From Boothiomyces macroporosus (lineage: Eukaryota > Chytridiomycota > Chytridiomycetes > Rhizophydiales > Terramycetaceae), in assembly GCA_027604185.1 (NCBI GenBank), contig JADGKB010000082.1:1-63793 (forward strand): a stretch of 63,793 nucleotides of DNA, read 5' to 3'. Of the stretch, positions 24,389 through 36,322 are shown piece after piece (the stretch's first letter is position 1; every line of letters begins with the position of its first letter). Made by a program: the position numbers and the translations under genes. The notes below the pieces were generated by a model that was not told the DNA's origin, searched no databases, and saw nothing but the letters and a program-made list of their open reading frames with translations.

Positions 24389-24674
24389 ATGATTCATAAC
24401 GAAGATCAAGAACTAGAGCTACTACAAACAGTACAATCAACTAATATAGTTTCTAATCCATATCGCGTCGCAAGATTACAAGAAAGCGATACCATTAGCA
24501 GATAAACTACATGAGCTTGATCCAAAGAACCCAATGTTTATAGAGTATAAAGTGGTATTGGCTAAAAGACAGAAACAAATTGAAGAGGCTCTACTTGAAG
24601 GAGAATCTGAAGAAAGTGAAACTGAAGATGAAGAGTCTGAGGAAGATGAAGAGTCGGAAAATGAATTGGAATAA
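24389..24674 (+). CDS. ERICH2-like acidic-tailed small protein (88 aa)
   Basis: A 19-nt intron (gtacaatcaactaatatag, 24431-24449) joins two exons. The N-terminal half reads ELELLQTFLIHIASQDYKKA then LADKLHELDPKNPMFIEY, a TPR-like helix pair. The C-terminal half is an acidic run of Glu/Ser (ESEESETEDEESEEDEES). This order matches glutamate-rich protein 2 (ERICH2) of animals: LLxxFLxAxxxxDYxxAxxLxxxxLxxxPxNP followed by an acidic tail. ERICH2 is reported mainly from ciliated and testis tissue. No function is assigned here. Confidence 0.5.
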
Positions 24675-24853
24675 AATATTTAATGAGACATATTGTAGAA
24701 ATTTGGTGTACTAGAGATATGGATAAAGGGTGCTTGGATATCTTTATTTGACATTTACTAATTTATTATAGTACCTCATATGAACGCATACTGGCACCAT
24801 ACGTTATTTCAATTATAATTGTCAAGCTGACTGTTTGAATTCGTACAAATACT

Positions 24854-25983
24854 TCAGAACAAGTTGTAGACAACACCTGCTAGTATCTCTGTGGTTAGTA
24901 TGTTAATGTAATCCTCATATTGCGGACTGACGTATCTTGGGTATGAAAAATTAAAGTTGAGCATAAACTTGTTTCCACCAATAGGATGTAAATCCACTCC
25001 GCGATATGGATAGATTCTTTGTTTGGCGGTAATCGGATCGTGGTAAAAGACCTGCCAAATATTGCTTATAGAATTGTAAAATACCCGGAATGTCAAATCT
25101 TCAAAGCCATCTACTGATAGTTCAGTCTTTCCGATTAGTTGTGCCCCATAAATCAAGGTAGAATCAAATGGAAGAAAGATATCCCTTCTATTGAACACAC
25201 TAGAGTAAGCTGTTCTTTTAATGTCGTGCACAGACAGAAAGTAATAGTCATTGACCCAAATATAAATTTCATCTGTTAGTTGTAGTTCAAATTGACGAAC
25301 CAACTCAAAAGTTTTCCCGCCATTGTGCAAGTCCTTTTGAACATGAAAGAATGCAGCTCCATGCCCACTTTCTGGGATGGTTATAGTTCCTAGAATATCT
25401 GGACACGATGGGCAGCCTACATCAGAACGTGGAACAGGGTTATAACATCTAGCAGCGCTTCCGATTACATAGGTCGAATCAGCAAGATTGGTCAAATCTA
25501 TTTTCCAACCACTAGTCAATCCTGTGATTGGATCATTGAATAGATTATGCATTAATATTTTCCAGTCCAGATAAATTTCAGCAGAGCATAATGGGAGGTC
25601 TCTATTGTAGTAATTCTGAAATTTGCTTACCATAGTAAAAAGCTCATGTTTTTCTTTTGAAAGTACAGCAGTTGGTTGAAGTAGATTGGGGTCAAAGGTA
25701 GTCTTTCTTAACTTTGATAGTCGGGCATTTCTATTAGTAGATTGTGCAGATTCTTTCTTTACCAAAAACTGCAAACCAGGATCGCCTTTACGAGAGTCAT
25801 AAAAGTAAAAGTATTTGTTGAATTCAGATGGATATGGGAATAGGCGAATGTCAAGTTCATAATCGCCAAATTCTAAATCAGAGAAAATTTACCACTGCCA
25901 GAGGTTTCCGAGTCGGAATCAGAGGTCGAACTAATGTAGCAGTATTCTGAATTGATAGGTATTACTTCAAAATCTTCATTCAT
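24854..25983 (-). CDS. family X protein, copy A (369 aa), unknown
   Basis: A 20-nt intron (25873-25892) joins a short acidic Ser-rich leader (YISSTSDSDSETSG) to the main exon. The C-terminal 230 residues are the conserved part shared with the copy at 36323: W-K-x-x-x-H-x-x-x-x-D-P-I, a CPSCPDILG motif, FELQLTDEIYIWV, LSVHD, the N-R-x-D-I-F-L-P block, DPITAKQRIY, VDLHPIGGNKF and a terminal AGVVYNLF. It looks like a soluble beta-rich domain with no signal peptide or membrane helix. I do not recognise the family. The gene is divergent from the secreted-peptide gene at 26479. Confidence 0.7.
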
Positions 25984-26478
25984 TGAATTCTATATTGAAT
26001 GAACTTTCAACATGACATGGTCTGTTGAACTGCCACACACGGGTCTTTCTAAATTTGGAATCTCTGGACTAGCCCTTACCCAAAATGCAAAGTGCAAATA
26101 GACAAATAATTCCACACTTATCATCGTCTCAGTCTGCAGGTAACTCGAATATTCCCAAATTTTCAGTTTTATGCTGCTACAGAACTGCATTTGACGAAAC
26201 CTACATGAAAACTGCTTGTGATCGGTGAGGGGGTTTTGTGGTCAAATTTCATGACCAGGGACTTGATTGAAAGAAAATTACTTTGATAGAACCACGAACA
26301 ATCTGCAATCTTTACAAAGTGCAGATAGATTTTGTTAAATAGTCTATTAATTCGAATATTCGAATATGTAGATGATACGATGAGCGAATTGCAACCAAAT
26401 TTACTATCAGTGTTGTGCACAAACATGGGCGCCACTCCTGTGGGTGCTTGAGGTGGTGTCTGTTGTAATTCTTTCCCA

Positions 26479-26601
26479 ATGAACTTCTTTTCAATTGTCT
26501 CTCTCTTGGCATTAACAATTGCAGCTATCCCACTAGGTGATTCTTCATCTCAAGCTCCAGTCAATTATTCGGATGGTAGCAGGGACAATGGTAATCAATA
26601 A
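26479..26601 (+). CDS. small secreted peptide, copy A (40 aa)
   Basis: ATG at 26479 encodes a classical signal peptide (MNFFSIVSLLALTIAA) and a mature part of about 24 residues beginning IPLGDSSSQAPVN and ending YSDGSRDNGNQ. A second gene with the same plan lies at 38092: a hydrophobic leader, then D...S...AP......V..DG.R.N. Each is divergent from a copy of family X. No Cys is present, so it is not a defensin-like peptide; it could be a signalling peptide or the remainder of a precursor. Below usual ORF thresholds, so likely unannotated. Confidence 0.5.
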   Translation: MNFFSIVSLLALTIAAIPLGDSSSQAPVNYSDGSRDNGNQ

Positions 26602-26823
26602 AGAGCTGTATTTCTTTGCTATTCCTATTTTTTATTTCTATCGTGTTTATATCTTGGATTTAAAGATCGATGCTCCCACTTCATTAGAACCTTGGTCCTA
26701 TTCCCCTCAGAACTCATCGTATGGCATGTAATTTGATAATCACATTTGCTTATATTAAGCGAACGGGTTAAATAACAGTTCAAACTAATTCGCACAACGC
26801 TTATCTACGTGCAATTCAAAAAA

Positions 26824-29800
26824 TTATTTATATTTTTGACCAGAGTTCTTTGCACACTCCTTAATTGCTAAACTGTTTTCTTCACCTGTTGCTTCAACTA
26901 GGTTTGAAAACAGCGAGTCTGGATTTTCTAGCAAGGCGTGTGGAGAATCGAATTCTACCAAAACCCCTTTCTCCAGAACCATAATTTTATCAAAGTCGGC
27001 GACCGTGTTCAACCTGTGAGCAATGCTGATGACAGTCGATCCGTTTAGTTCGTCCTTTAGCACCTTTTGAATCATCCTGTCCGCCTCTCCGTCCACCGAA
27101 GAGCTGGCTTCATCAAGGATAAGCACTTTGGGTTTGTGGGCGATAGCCCTTGCCAGACACAGGAGCTGGCCCTGTCCTACCGACAAGTTAGACCCGTTTG
27201 CAAGCAGCTGATAATCCAGTCTTTCTGGCAGCTGCGAGATGTAGTCTTTGAGGCCAGCCTTGTCCAGAGCGAGCCAGAGCTCCTCATCAGGGATGTCGGC
27301 ATCAAGCGTAAGGTTGAACCTTACAGATCCAGTGAACAGGTTGGCTTCTTGCGAAATCATCTGAATGCCGTGTCGCAGCTTGGACAAGCCAACGGTGGAA
27401 ATATCTATGTTAGCCCAGCTCTTACCCACTCCGTCGATTAATATTGCACCGGCTTTTGCCTCTACCAGTCTAAAGAATGCCGACGCGATCGTAGACTTTC
27501 CTGAGCCAGTTCGGCCAACCACCCCGACTCTCTCTCCAGATTGGATAGAGACGTTCAAATTCTTGATGACATTAACCTCAGGCTTGGAGTGGTAGGCAAT
27601 ATCTAGGTTTTTGATTTCAACACTCCCGTTACTGGGCCAAACAGTTATCTTCTCGTCATCAGGGGTGGAATCAGCCGCTTCTTGATCAATTTCAAAGCTA
27701 TACTCTACTATTCGCTCCAAACTATTCATCTATCTTAGTTGAAGGATTTACATTGCCTTTGTTGAACGTTATATAATTCAAAAACATTGTCAAGTCTTTT
27801 GAGGTTGAATCAGATTGGGATAAGGCCAGCCCTACTAATGCACTAAATGCCGTATTGTGTTCGTTAAATACAATAGATAGTAATACAATTGCTGAAGTTA
27901 CCAGACCATTCAACAGGTTTACTCGGAGTTCGAAAAAGTTGATATTTGTGTCATACATATTGAACATGGAAATATAATTGTCGCAGTATTTGTAAAACAT
28001 TTCTTTGAAAAAAGAATCGCACTGTAGAAGATTAATTGCTAATGAACCAGACAGTGCTTCAGCAATCAGAGACGTTTGCGGAGATTCCGAAAGCTTATAC
28101 AGTCTTGTGCATTCCAAGTTTGCTCTGTCGAATTTTTTCTGCATTAAAGATATTGTTATCAGCACTGCTACCAATATGACTTTTGTTAATACTGAATACC
28201 AATCACGATTTTGTTTGAAACGCAAATAAGCACAGATTTTCCAACAACTGATAGCCCATAAGTGGTCAAAAAATACAGATCAGCATACATTAGAGTATTC
28301 AAGTCAGACAAGTCCCTGGAAAAACGATTCAATATCCTTCCAATTGGATTTTCTTCAAAGAAATACAATGGTGAACGTAACACAGAGGCTGCCATTTGCT
28401 GGAAATAGAATCTACTGTTCGCTAACCCACCGTTGAACCAAACAACAGACAGGATATCTAGAGTTAGATAAAACTACAATTAACAAAAACACGTCCAATT
28501 GCAGATGCTGAGAGCAGCTCTATGTAGAACATGGATTGACTACTGGAATTAGAAGTATCAGAAGCCCAAGCTGTTAATATTACCAACCCTGCAAATTCAA
28601 GGGCAAAATTCAGCAAGTAGCCCATAACGACGACTAAATACCACAAAGTACTAGTGATACCAGTAAATAGCGTTTTGTAAACTTCCAATCGAATTTTGCC
28701 CTAACGTTAGTTAATTCAACCTCGTGCTTCTTTTCCTTCTTCACGATATCCGCTGCCTTGGTCTTTGGAGCTTCGACCACACGCAAAGCGTCATTAGCAG
28801 CCACAGTAGCAGCAGACTCTGATGCCTCCTCGTCATAGTGATAGCCAGACATCATGCGGCTAAAGATGCCGTCCGGATTGCTCATCAGCTCTGCAAACGT
28901 TCCGCTCTCTGCGACCCCGCCGTTTTCCAGCACAATAATCTGGTCCGTCTGCTGCATGTATTGCAGCTGGTGCGTAGCGAGTAGCACGGTTTTGTCTCTC
29001 AGCTCCTTCTTGATGACCTGTTCGAACACGTGCTTTCCGACATATGCATCCAGTGCCGCGAGAGGGTCGTCCAAGAGATAGATGTCAGCGTCGGCATACA
29101 GGCAGCGCGCTGCACGTTACTCCAATATTACCTAGGGACACTCTAGCCTTCTGTCCTCCAGACAGGTTGATGCCGCTTTCCCCAACGTTGGTGTACATTC
29201 CGTGCTCAAACTCGTTGAGGTCTTTGGCCAGCCCACACGCTTGGATGCACTCCACCAGCCGCTTTTTGTCGCTTGGCCTGCCAAAGGCTATGTTCGACTC
29301 GATCGTGCTCATCATGATCCACGGCTGCTGGGTAGCGTACGCAACGTCTCCATTGATATACACCTGTCTGTCAAGTAACGCAAACCTCTCCGCTTTCAGC
29401 TGCCAGCTCGTTGACCAGTCCGTTAAACAGAGTGGACTTTCCAGAGCCTGCCGCGCCGACAATCCCGACCAGGCTGCCTTTTTTGACCTCGATGTTCACG
29501 CTTCCGAGCGCAAAGGTATCTTTGTTTTCGGCAAGATCAGAGCTGTCAACTTTCTGCCTCTTGCCGTGTCGCAGTGCGTTCATCTTGCGCTCGTGCATCT
29601 TTTTGACATAGTCGGCGTCAAACCACTTCCACTTTGCGTCGATGGTTTTGACAGCCACATCTTCCCTGTACTCTCTCTGCACAAGCGGCGCTTTCTCTTC
29701 GCTGGACAAGTAATCAGAGAGGATTGTGATTGCTTCTTTAAATTCAAGCATTTCCACTATGATGGGGTTCAAGATATAGATCTGATCGGCAATTGAGCTG

Positions 29801-30946
29801 AGATATAGATAGGCGGGAAATACTAAAGCAGGATCAATTGAATGCCCTGCAAAGTAATACAGCACAAACGTGATTGCTGAAAGCAGAATTCCAATTGAAC
29901 TAATTGCCGCAACTTTCAAACGAATGATTAGGAAGATACGACTCTGTTTAGAAATGTATCTATCTGTACTCTTTTGAAGGATGTTCAGATAGTAGTTTGT
30001 CAAGTTTGAAATTTTGATATTTCGAATACCTAAGCATCAATGAATATCTACCAGCAAACACTTCGCGCAATAATGTAATTCGGGAATCCAGGATAATATT
30101 CTTGCTTACGTTCATTTGATTCACTTTTGCCGACAAGTAATAGGTTAAAAGAACAATTGCAATCACTGATACAAAACTGTAAACAATCGTTGAACCAATT
30201 AAACTGTAGAGAAATACAAGGTTGAGAATAACATATAGTAGTGGAGTGAACCCCTTGTATACTATTTGCAGACTGTTTTGGAGACGCTGAATGTCTCGGT
30301 TGAAAACATTTATCAGGTAACCAGAGTTGTAATTCTAGAGTTAATTCAAGCTACCAGCATAGATTTACCATTTAGCCTCATCGCTTTTTCGAAAAATATG
30401 CAGTGCATTACTTGAGCATATCTGCTTTGAAATACAACAGTAAGATTTTTGAAGAGAGACTGCAATAGCGGAGTTATCAAGGAAATAGAAATGAGTATAA
30501 CACAGACATAGGCTGGGTTTTGAAACCACAATGTAACAGTACTATTTGGGTCCAAGAAAGCAATAAGCTAGATTCAATTCTCACGTACCTGTCCTATTGC
30601 CAATGGCTTCACAGCTAGTAGCACTGTTAGTACCAATTTAACAAAAAAATTAATCATGCTATGGTGAGAAACCAAATACACATCCTTTATAACAATTCTT
30701 GCAACATGCAGGTACAAACTGGGTTTTGTTTGAGTGATCCCCATATGGTAATCATTAACCTTGGCAAAATATCCATCCATTAGAGTAGCCAACTCCTTTG
30801 AAGGTTCAGCAACAGCGGGGTATTCCTCTGATTAGTATTCATTCAACCTCCTCCATCAAATTGGCATTTGCGGTCAAGTCGATATATCCCCAGGCCCAAG
30901 CCATTGTAATGAGATTATACAAATCATATTTGATGCCATTTTTCAT
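26824..30946 (-). CDS. ABCC-type (MRP-like) ABC transporter, copy 1
   Basis: Start ATG at 30946; several introns of 19-22 nt, at positions shared with copy 2. Order: short cytosolic N-terminus, six-helix membrane domain 1 (with the GYLINVFNRDIQRLQ intracellular loop), NBD1 with Walker A GAAGSGKST, signature INLSGGQKARVSL and LLDDPLAALD, membrane domain 2, and NBD2 with Walker A GRTGSGKST, signature LSVGQGQLLCLARAIA and LILDEASSSVD. NBD2's LSVGQ form and the truncated Q-loop spacing of NBD1 are typical of ABCC/MRP. There is no TMD0. Likely an exporter of conjugates or peptides; substrate unknown. From 26867 to 29727 it is nearly identical to copy 2. Confidence 0.85.
26867..29727. repeat. near-identical 2.86 kb tract shared by the two ABC transporter genes (first copy)
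   Basis: Corresponds base for base to 31363-34223 with offset 4496 and no visible indels, introns included. Both ends are abrupt: at the last about 20 codons of the genes, and inside the linker between membrane domain 1 and NBD1. Outside these limits the paralogues diverge strongly. This is the pattern of a gene-conversion tract. Confidence 0.85.
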
Positions 30947-31328
30947 GCTTTTTTGATAGAGAATTTTCAAGGTGGTGAATTAGACACAAGACGGTTTTGT
31001 GCGACCTATTAGCCCCTTTTGGACATGTTGTTGCCCAAAATAGTGATTCAAATTTCTCAATGAAAAATAAGTATCTTTGATACCACAGAGTGCAACCAAA
31101 ATTATTGTTATACACGATATAGCAAATCTGAGCTATATGTGACAACTTTTCAAGTAACCAAGAGATCGCTCCTCGACTGTTGGGTTAAATTTGAAATTGT
31201 TAGTAGCTACAAGTGCGTATTGTCCAAATCAAAGACTTCAATAAACACCAAGGATATTGGTGTCTGAAGATGAAACAAACTCAAATCAGTATAAAGCCCA
31301 CACATGAACTAGAATCTATGAATAAGAT

Positions 31329-34300
31329 TTATTGTCTACTTTGTTTAGCAATTTCTCGAATCGCTAAACTGTTTTCTTCACCTGTTGCTTCAACTAGGTT
31401 TGAAAACAACGAGTCTGGATTTTCTAGCAAGGCGTGTGGAGAATCGAATTCTACCAAAACCCCTTTCTCCAGAACCATAATTTTATCAAAGTCGGCGACC
31501 GTGTTCAACCTGTGAGCAATGCTGATGACAGTCGATCCGTTTAGTTCGTCCTTTAGCACCTTTTGAATCATCCTGTCCGCCTCTCCGTCCACCGAAGAGC
31601 TGGCTTCGTCAAGGATAAGCACTTTGGGTTTGTGGGCGATAGCCCTTGCCAGACACAGGAGCTGGCCCTGTCCTACCGACAAGTTAGACCCGTTTGCAAG
31701 CAGCTGATAATCCAGTCTTTCTGGCAGCTGCGAGATGTAGTCTTTGAGGCCAGCCTTGTCCAGAGCGAGCCAGAGCTCCTCATCAGGGATGTCGGCATCA
31801 AGCGTAAGGTTGAACCTTACAGATCCAGTGAACAGGTTGGCTTCTTGCGAAATCATCTGAATGCCGTGTCGCAGCTTGGACAAGCCAACGGTGGAAATAT
31901 CTATGTTAGCCCAGCTCTTACCCACTCCGTCGATTAATATTGCACCGGCTTTTGCCTCTACCAGTCTAAAGAATGCCGACGCGATCGTAGACTTTCCTGA
32001 GCCAGTTCGGCCAACCACCCCGACTCTCTCTCCAGATTGGATAGAGACGTTCAAATTCTTGATGACATTAACCTCAGGCTTGGAGTGGTAGGCAATATCT
32101 AGGTTTTTGATTTCAACACTCCCGTTACTGGGCCAAACAGTTATCTTCTCGTCATCAGGGGTGGAATCAGCCGCTTCTTGATCAATTTCAAAGCTATACT
32201 CTACTATTCGCTCCAAACTATTCATCTATCTTAGTTGAAGGATTTACATTGCCTTTGTTGAACGTTATATAATTCAAAAACATTGTCAAGTCTTTTGAGG
32301 TTGAATCAGATTGGGATAAGGCCAGCCCTACTAATGCACTAAATGCCGTATTGTGTTCGTTAAATACAATAGATAGTAATACAATTGCTGAAGTTACCAG
32401 ACCATTCAACAGGTTTACTCGGAGTTCGAAAAAGTTGATATTTGTGTCATACATATTGAACATGGAAATATAATTGTCGCAGTATTTGTAAAACATTTCT
32501 TTGAAAAAAGAATCGCACTGTAGAAGATTAATTGCTAATGAACCAGACAGTGCTTCAGCAATCAGAGACGTTTGCGGAGATTCCGAAAGCTTATACAGTC
32601 TTGTGCATTCCAAGTTTGCTCTGTCGAATTTTTTCTGCATTAAAGATATTGTTATCAGCACTGCTACCAATATGACTATTGTTAATACTGAATACCAATC
32701 ACGATTTTGTTTGAAACGCAAATAAGCACAGATTTTCCAACAACTGATAGCCCATAAGTGGTCAAAAAATACAGATCAGCATACATTAGAGTATTCAAGT
32801 CAGACAAGTCCCTGGAAAAACGATTCAATATCCTTCCAATTGGATTTTCTTCAAAGAAATACAATGGTGAACGTAACACAGAGGTTGCCATTTGCTGGAA
32901 ATAGAATCTACTGTTCGCTAACCCACCGTTGAACCAAACAACAGACAGGATATCTAGAGTTAGATAAAACTACAATTAACAAAAACACGTCCAATTGCAG
33001 ATGCTGAGAGCAGCTCTATGTAGAACATGGATTGACTACTGGAATTAGAAGTATCAGAAGCCCAAGCTGTTAATATTACCAACCCTGCAAATTCAAGGGC
33101 AAAATTCAGCAAGTAGCCCATAACGACGACTAAATACCACAAAGTACTAGTGATACCAGTAAATAGCGTTTTGTAAACTTCCAATCGAATTTTGCCCTAA
33201 CGTTAGCTGTTTCAACCTCGTGCTTCTTTTCCTTCTTTACGATATCCGCTGCCTTGGTCTTTGGAGCTTCGACCACACGCAAAGCGTCATTAGCAGCCAC
33301 AGTAGCAGCAGACTCTGATGCCTCCTCGTCATAGTGATAGCCAGACATCATGCGGCTAAAGATGCCGTCCGGATTGCTCATCAGCTCCGCAAACGTCCCG
33401 CTCTCTGCGACCCCGCCGTTTTCCAGCACAATAATCTGGTCCGTCTGCTGCATGTATTGCAGCTGGTGCGTAGCGAGTAGCACGGTCTTGTCTCTCAGCT
33501 CCTTCTTGATGACCTGTTCGAACACGTGCTTTCCGACATATGCGTCTAGCGCCGCGAGAGGGTCGTCCAAGAGATAGATGTCAGCGTCGGCATACAGGCA
33601 GCGCGCTGCACGTTACTCCAATATTACCTAGGGACACTCTAGCCTTCTGTCCTCCAGACAGGTTGATGCCGCTTTCCCCAACGTTGGTGTACATTCCGTG
33701 CTCAAACTCGTTGAGGTCTTTGGCCAGCCCACACGCTTGGATGCACTCCACCAGCCGCTTTTTGTCGCTTGGCCTGCCAAAGGCTATGTTCGACTCGATC
33801 GTGCTCATCATGATCCACGGCTGCTGGGTAGCGTACGCAACGTCTCCATTGATATACACCTGTCTGTCAAGTAACGCAAACCTCTCCGCTTTCAGCTGCC
33901 AGCTCGTTGACCAGTCCGTTAAACAGAGTGGACTTTCCAGAGCCTGCCGCGCCGACAATCCCGACCAGGCTGCCTTTTTTGACCTCGATGTTCACGCTTC
34001 CGAGCGCAAAGGTATCTTTGTTTTCGGCAAGATCAGAGCTGTCAGCTTTCTGCTTCTTGCCGTGTCGCAGTGCGTTCATCTTGCGCTCGTGCATCTTTTT
34101 GACATAGTCGGCGTCAAACCACTTCCACTTTGCGTCGATGGTTTTGACAGCCACATCTTCCCTGTACTCTCTCTGCACAAGCGGCGCTTTCTCTTCGCTG
34201 GACAAGTAATCAGAGAGGATTGTTATTCCTTCAGCAAATTCTAACGCTTGAGTGATAATCGGATTTAACAAGAATACCTGATCAGCGATTGAGCTTAGAT

Positions 34301-35442
34301 ACATGTAAGCTGGGAAGATAATAGCAGGATCCAATGTATTTCCAGCTAAATAGTAGGCAACAAAGGTTACCAGTGCAAGAAGCACAGCAGTAGAGTTTGT
34401 CATTGAAACCTTTATACGATGAATGATATATATCTTCAACTGCTTAGCAATGTAATTGTCTGTACTTTTTTCAAGGATATCCAAATAATACTTTGTCAAA
34501 TTAGATATTTTGATATTTCGAATGCCTATGATTAAGATTACCATACCTCCAATTACTTCTCGTAGTACTTTAATTCTGGAATCCAAAATGATATTTTTGT
34601 CTACATTCATTTGATTTGTAACGGATGAAAAGTATGTCATCAACAGGAATATCACACCCACAGTTAAAAAGCTGAACACTACAGTCCAGCCTATTACTGT
34701 ATATAGAAAGATAAAGTTGATAATGATATAAAGGAATGGAACAAACCCTTTGTAGACTATTTGCAGACTGTTTTGCAAGCGTTGTATATCCCTATTGAAA
34801 ACGTTGATAAGGTAACCAGAGTCATAGTTCTATCGTTACATCTACTTACCAATTTGGATTTGCAACTTAGTCTCATTGTCTTTTCAAAGAAAGCGCAGTA
34901 GAGTACTTGAGAATATCTACTCTGAAAGACATCAGTGAGGTTCCTAAAAAGTGCTTGCAGGAATGGAGTTGATAGGGATATTGAAACCAGTACGACACAA
35001 ATATAAACTGGGTTATGAAACCATAATGCCAAAGTGCTGTTTGGATCAAGGAGAGCAATAAGCTACTGTAAGAGAAAAGACACCTGTCCGATAGCAAGCG
35101 GTTTAACAGCTTGCAAAACGGTAAGGACTAATCTGACAAAAAAGGTAATCATCCTGCGGTGAAAAAAGTAATTACACTTCCTTAACGACGATTTTTGCAA
35201 CATGCCTGTACAAACCTGGCTTTGTTGGACTGATTCCCGCATTGTAGTCATTAACTTTGGCGAAATATCCGTCCATTAGATTAACCAAATCCTTGGATGG
35301 GTATACTACTGATGGATAATCCTAGGTTAAGCATTTATTCTACCTCCTCTTTTAAACTTGCCTTTGCAGCCATATCTATATACTTCCAGGCCCACGCCAT
35401 GGTAAAGAGACTGAACAAATCATATTTTATCCCACTCTGCAT
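31329..35442 (-). CDS. ABCC-type (MRP-like) ABC transporter, copy 2
   Basis: Same architecture, orientation and intron positions as the neighbour at 26824, start ATG at 35442. The C-terminal two thirds (31363-34223, from the end of membrane domain 1 through NBD2) match copy 1 with only scattered substitutions and no length change (constant offset 4496 bp). The N-terminal membrane half is clearly diverged, for example FHNPVYICVVLVSISLSTPF here against FQNPAYVCVILISISLITPL. Both NBDs have intact Walker A, signature and Walker B motifs. Copies with one homogenised half and one free half may share energetics but differ in substrate choice. Confidence 0.85.
31363..34223. repeat. near-identical 2.86 kb tract shared by the two ABC transporter genes (second copy)
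   Basis: Partner of the tract at 26867-29727. Differences seen are single substitutions, such as the two to three bases around the LTNVRA/TANVRA codons. Both NBD segments inside the tract look markedly richer in G and C than the membrane-domain segments and the flanks. Confidence 0.85.
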
Positions 35443-35579
35443 CAATGTCTGTGGATAAAGAAAATTAGCGAGGACCTTTAAGGTGCATGACTTTTCTGTG
35501 TAACAATCGTACCCGCTTTTTAGGTAACTCTTTCCTTTTAAATTCGATTGATAAAAATAATCTCACTGTTCAAACGAAA

Positions 35580-36070
35580 CACAAGAATGTCGTTTGGATT
35601 GAAGTTTGGGCGAGATAAAGATACGCGGAATGTTTAGGTTGGTGAACGATTTGGTGCAAGTCTGCATGAAAAATTGACGTATAATTTTTCCATATTAACA
35701 ACATTGTATGAATTACATCTTTTGAAACAGCTGCCTGTAGCTCCTCTAGATGTAGACTCAATTGAGACTGTACCGAAAATAGAAATTGATGGTGCATCAT
35801 TTGATGGATTCTTTGGAAATCTCTTTGCCCAACAACTACATTTTTTTGTTTTGACTATTTTCAGGTTTCTCTACAAGCAGTGCTATCAGTTGTTGGTCTT
35901 TCCACACATCGCGTATATATATGCCACAAACATTTCAATTGGGAATATGCCATGTCTCGTTTATGCATCGTTTACTATCGGTTTATGAATGATTGCTCAA
36001 TGTTTGTATACTTGACAATTCGCAACGAATTTACAAAATGTGTCGTTGGTTGGAGAGCGACGCAACAATG
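35580..36070 (+). CDS. possible small spliced gene, structure unresolved
   Basis: A plus-strand frame around 35695-35840 (LYELHLLKQLPVAPLDVDSI, then KIEIDGASFDGFF) joins through a 17-nt candidate intron (gttttgactattttcag) to a frame that runs to a stop near 36069 (VSLQAVLSVVGLSTHRVYIC...WEYAMSRLCIVYY). The start is unclear: an ATG at 35587 hits a stop unless further introns exist. No family is recognised. It lies between ABC copy 2 and family X copy B. Confidence 0.3.
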
Positions 36071-36322
36071 ACTCTGTCCACAGATAATTATTCATCAAGC
36101 TGATTCTGGAAAAGAACTATCTTGAAACTATTGACATTGAGATTCAATTTCCTCATCAGACAGCAGTATTTACAATACCTACATCGCCATATATTTCCAG
36201 ATGAGGTACTGGTGATAAACGATATAATTTACAACTTTAAAATAAGCTTGTGTTTGACTTGGCCCAATTAACGTTTGACTTTAGAGTGCAAAGTAATATA
36301 CAGAAATATTTTTATTACAAGA

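Noticed and set aside
26000..26435. Minus-strand frames between family X copy A and peptide A
   Set aside because: Starts are non-ATG or internal, composition is not protein-like, and no equivalent exists beside copy B.
29044..29796. Long plus-strand open frame of about 250 codons (repeated at 33540)
   Set aside because: It is antisense to NBD1 of the ABC transporters, whose motifs are unmistakable; the frame is open because of the G+C-rich codons.
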